The notes below the pieces were generated by a model. The model saw nothing but the letters and a program-made list of their open reading frames with translations. It searched no databases and was not told where the DNA came from. A program made the translations under genes and the position numbers. This document shows positions 43,516 to 49,064 of a DNA stretch of 49,064 bases, in pieces. Numbering within the stretch: the stretch's first letter is position 1; each line of letters begins with the position of its first letter. The DNA is from a bacterium. GTDB taxonomy: Bacteria > Desulfobacterota > Deferrisomatia > Deferrisomatales > Deferrisomataceae. The stretch spans positions 1 through 49,064 of the forward strand of contig JALUTY010000037.1 in the NCBI GenBank assembly GCA_027021615.1, given 5' to 3'.

Positions 43516-44832
43516 TCACTTCACCAGGTTCGGCAACCACAGAACGATCTGCGGGAAAGCCATGCACAAGCTCAAACCAATGGCCTGGAGAAACACGAAG
43601 GGTGTGATGGAGCGGTAGATGTCCCCCATGGTCACCCCGGGGGGCGCGACCCCTCGGAGGTAGAAGAGGGTGTAGCCGAACGGCGGGGTGATGTAGTCCA
43701 TTTGGGCGTTCACGAGGAACAGGATACCGAACCACACGGGGTCGAAGTGGAGCGCCTGGATGATCGGGGTGAAAATGGGTACGCACAGCAGGATGATCCC
43801 GATTTCATCCAGGAAAAGTCCCAAGACCACGAGGATGAACTGGATGATGATGAGCACGATCCAGCGATTTAGGTTCAGGCCCACCACGAACTCCCGCACC
43901 AACTCGTCCCCTCCGACGGCGGAGAACACCGAGATAAAGCACCGGGCACCGATGGTGATCCATAGAATCATGGCGGTGATCTTGGCCGTGGAGTACACCG
44001 ACTCCTTCAGGTTCTCCCAGGTGAGCCGGCGGTAGATGGCGGCGGATCCGATGGCACCCACGCAGCCCACGCCGGCCGCTTCCGTGGGGGTAGCGATCCC
44101 CGCGTAGATCGACCCGAGCACCCCGATGATGAGAAGAATGGGGAGGATGATGCTTCTCAGCGCCACGATTTTGTCGAGTAGAGAGTGCCTGGCCCGTTCC
44201 TCTTTGGAAGGGGCCGGTGCGAGTTCCGGCTGAAGCCAGCATCGAACGGCGATGTACACGATGAACAGGGACGAGAGGAGAAGCCCCGGCATCACCCCGC
44301 CCATGAACATTTTCCCGACAGAAACGCCCGCCGTGACAGCGTAGACGATCGTGATGACACTCGGCGGAATCAGGATCCCCAGGGTGCCTCCGGCGCAGAT
44401 CGCGCCCAGGGCGATGCGCTTGTCGTACCCGCGGTTGAGCATAGAGGGCAGGGCCAGGATTCCCATGGTTGCCACGGCCGCACCGACCACTCCGGTCATG
44501 GCGGCCATCAGGGTGCAGATGATCACTGTCCCAATGGCCAGCCCCCCCCGCAGCGGCCCGAACCACATCTCCATCACCTGGAACAGATCCTCGATGATCC
44601 CAGAGCGCTGGAGCATGTTGGCCATGAATATGTAGAGGGGGATGGCCACCAGGAAGTAGGAGGTCATCACCTTCCAGGTCTGCAGCGCCACCAGGAGCAC
44701 CGAACTGGGCCCCCACATAAAGTACGCGAGGGTCAGGGAGAGCCCGCCCAGCGCAAAGGCGAGAGGAAGTCCCGAGAAGAGCAGGATGACCAGCGCCACG
44801 AACATGACGCCGGCGGAAACCTCGATGCTCAT
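43516..44832 (-). CDS. dctM: TRAP transporter large permease (DctM)
   Basis: This 438-residue protein has about twelve helices and DctM signatures: VAIPLYIFMANMLQRSGI, GAICAGGTLGILIPPSVITIVYA and TPTEAAGVGCVGA. It couples sodium-driven uptake of an organic acid with the small permease and binding protein. Its ATG overlaps the dctQ stop. It is the last gene of the minus-strand operon that starts with HMG-CoA reductase or its regulator. Confidence 0.95.
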   Translation of the reverse strand: MSIEVSAGVMFVALVILLFSGLPLAFALGGLSLTLAYFMWGPSSVLLVALQTWKVMTSYFLVAIPLYIFMANMLQRSGIIEDLFQVMEMWFGPLRGGLAIGTVIICTLMAAMTGVVGAAVATMGILALPSMLNRGYDKRIALGAICAGGTLGILIPPSVITIVYAVTAGVSVGKMFMGGVMPGLLLSSLFIVYIAVRCWLQPELAPAPSKEERARHSLLDKIVALRSIILPILLIIGVLGSIYAGIATPTEAAGVGCVGAIGSAAIYRRLTWENLKESVYSTAKITAMILWITIGARCFISVFSAVGGDELVREFVVGLNLNRWIVLIIIQFILVVLGLFLDEIGIILLCVPIFTPIIQALHFDPVWFGILFLVNAQMDYITPPFGYTLFYLRGVAPPGVTMGDIYRSITPFVFLQAIGLSLCMAFPQIVLWLPNLVK

Positions 44833-45344
44833 GACGCCAACTCTCGGCCCGTGAGCGCCAGGTGAAGATCGCGTACGAACTTGGCGAACCCCTGAAGCAG
44901 TACCAGGGCGGCCGCCAGGGGGATGACCATCTTGACCGGCCAGATCGGGGGAGCCCACGCCGAGGACAGGGTTTCCCGGAACGCGAACGAGTTCAGGGCG
45001 AACCGCCCCCCGTACCAGAACATCATGGCCATGAAGAAAAAGAAGACGGGGGCGGTGAAAAGGTCGATCACGGCCCGGACTCGCGGGGGAAACCGGCCGT
45101 AGATCACATCCACGTTGACGTGGCTGCGCGTAGCGAGGGTATAGCCCCCCAGCAGCATGAAGTAGACGCCGTGGGTAAGATAGTTGAACTCAAAGGCCCA
45201 TTGCGTGGGGGCGTTGAAGACGTAACGCCGGATCACCTCGTACACGGTGGCCGCTATGATCACGATCACCAGCCAACTCACCGCCTTGGCCGTCCACTCG
45301 TTGATCTTGTCAATCGCCCGCAGGCACGCCCTGAGCACTTCCAT
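44829..45344 (-). CDS. dctQ: TRAP transporter small permease (DctQ)
   Basis: This 171-residue protein has four helices and the DctQ features EVIRRYVFNAPTQWAFEFNY and GGYTLATRSHVNVDVIYGRFP. It pairs with DctM in the membrane. The ATG follows GGAGGGTT. A strong hairpin separates it from the binding-protein gene. Confidence 0.95.
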   Translation of the reverse strand: MEVLRACLRAIDKINEWTAKAVSWLVIVIIAATVYEVIRRYVFNAPTQWAFEFNYLTHGVYFMLLGGYTLATRSHVNVDVIYGRFPPRVRAVIDLFTAPVFFFFMAMMFWYGGRFALNSFAFRETLSSAWAPPIWPVKMVIPLAAALVLLQGFAKFVRDLHLALTGRELAS

Positions 45345-45361
45345 GGAACCCTCCAAACGCG

Positions 45362-45406
45362 CTTCGGGCGCCGGAGAACATGTGCACGGATCTCCGGCGC
45401 CCGAAG
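45362..45406. terminator. strong intraoperon hairpin between dctP and dctQ
   Basis: CTTCGGGCGCCGGAGA (45362-45377) and TCTCCGGCGCCCGAAG (45391-45406) form a perfect 16-bp stem with a 13-nt loop. Hairpins after a binding-protein gene commonly stabilise its message or cut read-through, so the binding protein is made in excess over the permeases. Confidence 0.75.
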
Positions 45407-45418
45407 GGGTGGTCAGGT

Positions 45419-46453
45419 CTAGTCGATCAGGCCGAGGAGTTTCATCCACTTCTTCTGGGAGTCGAGGATCTTCCGGGCCTTCGGGCTCTTGTTCGCGTAC
45501 TCCTCCCACACCTCCATTGCGATCTTCCGGATCCTCTTCACCTCGGAGTCGGGCAGGTAGATGATCTCACAGCCCTTCTTCTTGAACTTTTCGAGGGCCT
45601 CAAAGTTCTTGACCAGGTTGACCTGGAAGAGCTGGGCCGAGGTCTCGCGGACGGCGGCCTCCAGGATCGCTTGGATGTCCTTGGGTAGCTTCTTCCACGC
45701 CGTCATGTTCGCCACGAAACAGGTAGCCGTGGTGGGCTGGTGAAAACCCGGGAGAATAATGTACTTGGCCACTTCGTACAGGCCCGCGTCGTAGTTCGCC
45801 GCCAGACCGCCACGGTCTGCGAAGTCGATAACCCCCTTCTCCAGAGCCGAGTACACTTCGGCCGTGGGCATGGGGGTTACCACCGCCCCGAGTTTCTGGA
45901 GCACGGGACCCGCGAGGCCGACGAAGCGCCCCTTCTTGCCCTTTAGGTCGGCGATGGAGCGGATCGGGAATTTCGAATGGATAGGCTCCTCCCCGTAGAT
46001 CGTGGGGCCGATGTAGTAGCACCCGATTTTTTCGTAGGACTCCCGGAGCATCTGAACCCCTCCGAGCTGCCAGAACCAGGTTTCGAGCTGCCACGGCTCG
46101 GTGAAGCCGAGGGGCAGCGAACTCGTGAACGCCACCTCGGGCATCTTGCCCATGTAGTACCCCTCGTACTGCCACATCAGCTCGAACATGCCCCCTTGGA
46201 CAGCGTCGAGCATCTGATTGGTGGGCACTAGGGACCCCGGGGGGAACATCTTGATCTTCAGCCGGCCGCCGGTGAGTTCCTCCACACGCTTCACGAAAGC
46301 CTGACCGATCTTGTACGGGGTGGTTCCGGCGTCCCAGAGCACCTGCATGCGCCATTGATAGGTCTGCCCGGCAGATGCGGGTGTGGGTAGGGCCAGACCG
46401 AGACCGAGCGAGAGTGCCAGGACGAACGCGACGATGAGCCTATTCCCCTTCAT
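45419..46453 (-). CDS. dctP: TRAP transporter substrate-binding protein (DctP)
   Basis: This 344-residue protein has a signal peptide ending near PTPASA and the DctP fold: GQAFVKRVEELTGGRLKIKMFPPG, DLKGKKGRFVGLAGPVLQKLGA and PMPTAEVYSALEKGVIDFAD. These bind carboxylates through a conserved arginine. The ATG follows AAAAGGAGGG. The neighbouring class II HMG-CoA reductase suggests mevalonate or a similar branched hydroxy acid as ligand; sequence alone does not prove it. Confidence 0.93.
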   Translation of the reverse strand: MKGNRLIVAFVLALSLGLGLALPTPASAGQTYQWRMQVLWDAGTTPYKIGQAFVKRVEELTGGRLKIKMFPPGSLVPTNQMLDAVQGGMFELMWQYEGYYMGKMPEVAFTSSLPLGFTEPWQLETWFWQLGGVQMLRESYEKIGCYYIGPTIYGEEPIHSKFPIRSIADLKGKKGRFVGLAGPVLQKLGAVVTPMPTAEVYSALEKGVIDFADRGGLAANYDAGLYEVAKYIILPGFHQPTTATCFVANMTAWKKLPKDIQAILEAAVRETSAQLFQVNLVKNFEALEKFKKKGCEIIYLPDSEVKRIRKIAMEVWEEYANKSPKARKILDSQKKWMKLLGLID

Positions 46454-46519
46454 GGTGCCCTCCTTTTCCGCACATGGGCGGATCTGTGGTGGTGCATCAC
46501 CGACGGGTGAGAGTGGGAT

Positions 46520-46540
46520 GCCGGGGCTGGCTGCCCCGGC
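46520..46540. other. hairpin between HMG-CoA reductase and dctP
   Basis: GCCGGGGC-TGGCT-GCCCCGGC is an 8-bp perfect stem in the 132-bp gap between the two genes. It may separate message halves. No promoter is obvious in the gap. Confidence 0.45.
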
Positions 46541-46585
46541 GGAACTCTGCGGACGCCTTCGATACGTTCTCGGGTCGGCAGGTCA

Positions 46586-47857
46586 TCACGCCTTCCGGAG
46601 TTCCGACAGGATCTCCCTGGCCACGTCCATACGGACCTTGCCACCCCGGATCATCCGCTCGGCGACCTGCTCGATCTCGTCGCCCGTGGCCCCGGCCATC
46701 ATGGCAATATTTTTGGCGTGTAGCTTCATGTGCCCCTTCTGGACCCCCTCGGCTGCGAGAACTCTGAGCGCGGCCAGGTTCTGGCACAAACCTGCCGCTG
46801 CCGTGATCTCGGCGAGCTCGGTGGCACGGGTCACGCCCAGGATCTTGAGGGCGAGCTTGGCCATGGGATGGACAGCCGTGGCCCCGCCCACGATTCCCAT
46901 GGCAAGAGGCATTTCGATGGACCCCACGAGATCCCCGTCTGCGTTCTTCTCCCACTTCGTCAGGGGGCGATATCGCCCGGTGCGGGCGGCAAAGGCGTGG
47001 GCTCCCGCCTCCACCGCCCGGAAGTCATTCCCCGTGGCAACGACCAGAGCGCTGATCCCATTCATGATTCCCTTGTTATGGGTGGCCGCCCGGTAGGGGT
47101 CGGTGTCCGCGAAGGCCCAGGCGCACACGATGCCATCGATCACATGCGGCCCAGGAGGGATGGCGTCCTTCTTCACCACACACCGGGCCCGGGCGAGCCT
47201 GCGATCCGCCAGGTTCGACAGGATGCGCAGAAAGACCCGACCCCCGGTCCATTTCTCGATGTGGGGCGCCAGGGCCTCGGCCATGGTGTTCACCGCGTTG
47301 GCCCCCATGGCATCCCGGGTGTCCACGATGAGGTGGGTGACCACCATGGGACCTACACTCGAGTCCAGGACCCGCACTTCCACGTCCCGGCACCCTCCCC
47401 CTAACCCGACCAGAACCGGGTCCTGCTCGTTACAAATAGCGATGATCTCGTCCCGACGTTCCAGGATTCGGATCTTGGCCGCGAATGGATCGCTCATCCC
47501 CACGGCCTGGACTTGGGCGATCATGATCGGTCCGCTGGTGGAGGCGAAAAACCCTCCACCGGAACGGGCCATTTTGCCCGCATTGGCCATGGCGGCCACC
47601 ACAGAAGACTCCTCCACCGCCAGGGGGATCAGGACCTCACGGCCGTTCACGATGAGGTTCGGCACGATTCCGAGGGGGAGTTCAAAGGTGCCCACCACGT
47701 TCTCGATCATCCGCTGTGCCGTCTCCATCCCGAGCACGGCGCTCCTGCCCAGGATCGCGACCTCGTCGTCGGTGAGGTCCGCGAATTCCTGGACGGCCCG
47801 GATTCGCTCCTCCACGGTCATTTGGTGAAACCCGGGAATGCGAGACGATCTGGCCAT
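46586..47857 (-). CDS. mvaA: class II (degradative) hydroxymethylglutaryl-CoA reductase
   Basis: This 423-residue protein has the HMG-CoA reductase motifs ENVVGTFELPLGI, DAMGANAVNTMAE, THNKGIMNGI with the catalytic lysine, and GHMKLHAKNIAM with the C-terminal catalytic histidine. There is no membrane domain, and length fits class II enzymes such as that of Pseudomonas mevalonii, which oxidise mevalonate to HMG-CoA. No other mevalonate-pathway gene is in the window. With a TRAP transporter downstream, a catabolic role is more likely than isoprenoid synthesis. HMG-CoA lyase is not present here. Confidence 0.93.
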   Translation of the reverse strand: MARSSRIPGFHQMTVEERIRAVQEFADLTDDEVAILGRSAVLGMETAQRMIENVVGTFELPLGIVPNLIVNGREVLIPLAVEESSVVAAMANAGKMARSGGGFFASTSGPIMIAQVQAVGMSDPFAAKIRILERRDEIIAICNEQDPVLVGLGGGCRDVEVRVLDSSVGPMVVTHLIVDTRDAMGANAVNTMAEALAPHIEKWTGGRVFLRILSNLADRRLARARCVVKKDAIPPGPHVIDGIVCAWAFADTDPYRAATHNKGIMNGISALVVATGNDFRAVEAGAHAFAARTGRYRPLTKWEKNADGDLVGSIEMPLAMGIVGGATAVHPMAKLALKILGVTRATELAEITAAAGLCQNLAALRVLAAEGVQKGHMKLHAKNIAMMAGATGDEIEQVAERMIRGGKVRMDVAREILSELRKA

Positions 47858-47918
47858 GGGATTCTCCTTTCCGATCCTGGTCGCCCCCCCATGCAGGGCG
47901 GGCAGGTGGGCTCGGTCC

Positions 47919-48476
47919 TCAGCGCTTCGGCGGGATGATCACGACGAGGGCCCGCGCCTCTTTGTCCCCAAGACACTCCCCCCGGTGCTCTACGCTGGAG
48001 TCGAAGTAGAGGCAGTCCCCTTCCTCGCAGACGTACTTCTCATCCCCGAACAGGAAGAGCATCCTTCCCTTGAGAATGAAGATCATTTCCTCCCCGTCGT
48101 GCGAGAACAGAGTGTGCCGTTCGGGGTTCGGGGTGAGGGTGATATGGAATACCTCCACCGACTTGTTCGGGAAGCGGTCCGCGACGGCATCGTAGTGGTA
48201 TCCGAAAGCGGCGTCCGGGCCGCTGATCCTGGTCCGCTCACCCGCCCGGACCAGGCTCAGCCGCGGCCGATGCTCCTCGCTGCGGAAAAACTCGGTGATC
48301 TCGGTTCCCAGCGCCCTGGCGAGGTTGCTGAGCGTGGAGATGGAAGGAGACTGGAGACCCCGTTCTATCTTGGAAAGGTAGCTCTTGCTCAGGCCCGTTC
48401 TCGTGGCCAGCGTCTCGAGGGTGATGCCCTCTTTGCGCCGTAGGGTACGGATGGTGGCACCTATCGTCTGCTCCAC
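47919..48476 (-). CDS. XRE-family regulator with C-terminal cupin domain
   Basis: This 185-residue protein has an HTH_3 domain (about 8-62; LETLATRTGLSKSYLSKIERG) and a cupin sensor domain (about 110-182; HDGEEMIFILKGRMLFLFGD). I chose GTG 48476 because AGGAGGGA lies just upstream; longer frames lack a site. XRE-cupin regulators usually control catabolic operons in response to a small ligand. It lies upstream of mvaA on the same strand, 61 bp apart, so it likely controls the mvaA-TRAP operon. Confidence 0.92.
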   Translation of the reverse strand: MEQTIGATIRTLRRKEGITLETLATRTGLSKSYLSKIERGLQSPSISTLSNLARALGTEITEFFRSEEHRPRLSLVRAGERTRISGPDAAFGYHYDAVADRFPNKSVEVFHITLTPNPERHTLFSHDGEEMIFILKGRMLFLFGDEKYVCEEGDCLYFDSSVEHRGECLGDKEARALVVIIPPKR

Positions 48477-48926
48477 GAACTCCCTCCTACCCCGTTGCCA
48501 GAGTTTCCTGTGAGGACACCTCATAGCACCGCCAGGCAACACGGTCAAGGGGAATTTGACCCGCTGTTCGATTTTCTTGCTTTTCAACACTCAGGATTTT
48601 GTGCGCATCGGTACTTACGGCTTGCCCCACGCGGCCGCCTACAGCAAACTCTGGTTTGCTCCGGACACCCGTGCTGGACGCAATGCACCAAGCACCGTCA
48701 GGTCTCGGGAAAGGGGGTGTGGGAGGCGCCGTTAGGGGATATGGAGCACCGCCTGAGATACCGGAAGGGCTCGGTTACCACTGCCAATCAGACCAACCGA
48801 GGGAACGGGGCGACGACCAAGCGCGTACGGACGTCGATCGGATAGGTGGAGGTCGGGGTGCCCCGAGAGCGGCAGGGGACGGCCGGGGCCGGCAGTGGTG
48901 CCGCCCCCCCAGGGCGCCGGACCGTT
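48477..48926. other. intergenic region, no gene recognised
   Basis: About 450 bp between the regulator and repeat copy 3. Open frames on both strands lack recognisable domains or ribosome sites, and none is supported. The regulator's promoter is probably in the first 100 bp, which is less GC-rich than the surroundings. Confidence 0.5.
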
Positions 48927-49064
48927 TACTAAGGCCTACGAAGGTATTGCCAGACGCGGGTGGGGGGCTGGCTCCGGCCGGGCGCGAGTGCGGCACCCCT
49001 TTCGCCGCGCCTTCGCATGCCGTCGTCAGCCCGGTAGGTCGGGGCGCCGGTGGCGGAAGTTCCG
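48927..49064 (+). repeat. palindromic MITE-like repeat, copy 3, cut at its midpoint by the window end
   Basis: From TACTAAGGCCTACG the sequence follows copy 2 closely for 138 bp and stops in GGAAGTTCCG, the centre of the palindrome. Orientation is the same as copy 2 and opposite to copy 1. The stop at the palindrome centre suggests a contig that ended at a repeat. Confidence 0.85.

Noticed and set aside
48495-48845. A 116-codon open frame at the right end
   Set aside because: No domain, no ribosome binding site, atypical composition, and overlap with the likely promoter of the XRE-cupin regulator.

Overview
The window is one stretch of very GC-rich bacterial DNA (roughly two thirds G+C by eye). 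It looks like an anaerobic, metal- and metalloid-respiring, Gram-negative bacterium of the deltaproteobacterial type (Desulfobacterota, Deferrisoma or Desulfuromonadales-like). The reasons are a UGA-encoded selenoprotein, a Tat-exported molybdopterin reductase with its own sigma-54 regulation, complete ars and mer loci, RND and outer-membrane proteins, a Fur box, and heptamer and octamer repeats between genes. The taxon is an inference. The left edge cuts an IS110-family transposase, and the right edge stops at the centre of a palindromic repeat, so the window may be a whole draft contig.

Layout. 1-9.4 kb: IS110 remnant, palindromic repeat copy 1, a Crp/Fnr regulator, a CMD/AhpD-like protein next to a GrdB-like selenoprotein, and a MarR-controlled RND efflux operon in which the RND pump and its outer-membrane channel are one reading frame. 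9.5-19.6 kb: an arsenic locus built around ArsR. On the left arm is a minus-strand operon of two exported thioredoxin-like proteins, a TSUP permease, CcdA, a small thioredoxin, an FmdE-like protein and an ArsP/YraQ-type permease. On the right arm are arsC, acr3, arsD, a frameshifted arsA and a coupled cyclopropane-fatty-acid synthase-like gene. 19.6-29.5 kb: repeat copy 2, then a PhnD-like sensor protein, a histidine kinase and an NtrC-type response regulator. These precede two identical-architecture palindromes, a sigma-54 promoter and a two-subunit TtrA/SrdA/ArrA-clade molybdenum reductase, followed by a small acidic exported protein and a MobA-MobB fusion.

29.7-36.3 kb: catalase-peroxidase, then a minus-strand mercury operon (merR, MerC-like, thioredoxin-like, merT, merP, ferredoxin, merA). 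The mer genes are interrupted by a second palindromic element and by an orphan vapB. 36.3-40.9 kb: a Fur-box promoter driving a porin, then a flavinylatable FMN-binding protein and a four-helix membrane protein, then a NifX-like/DUF134 pair, a SHOCT protein and a fatty-acid-hydroxylase-like enzyme. 40.9-43.4 kb: three toxin-antitoxin modules. 43.5-48.5 kb: a TRAP transporter, class II HMG-CoA reductase and XRE-cupin regulator, which suggest uptake and breakdown of mevalonate or a related acid. The end is repeat copy 3.

How it fits together. The central 9.5-29.5 kb joins cytoplasmic arsenate reduction and arsenite export, a membrane-crossing thiol relay, and a separately sensed respiratory reductase with its cofactor enzyme. 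The respiratory substrate (arsenate, tetrathionate or selenate) cannot be fixed from sequence alone. Members of a 276-bp palindromic repeat family bracket the arsenic locus in inverted orientation and the rest of the window in direct orientation.
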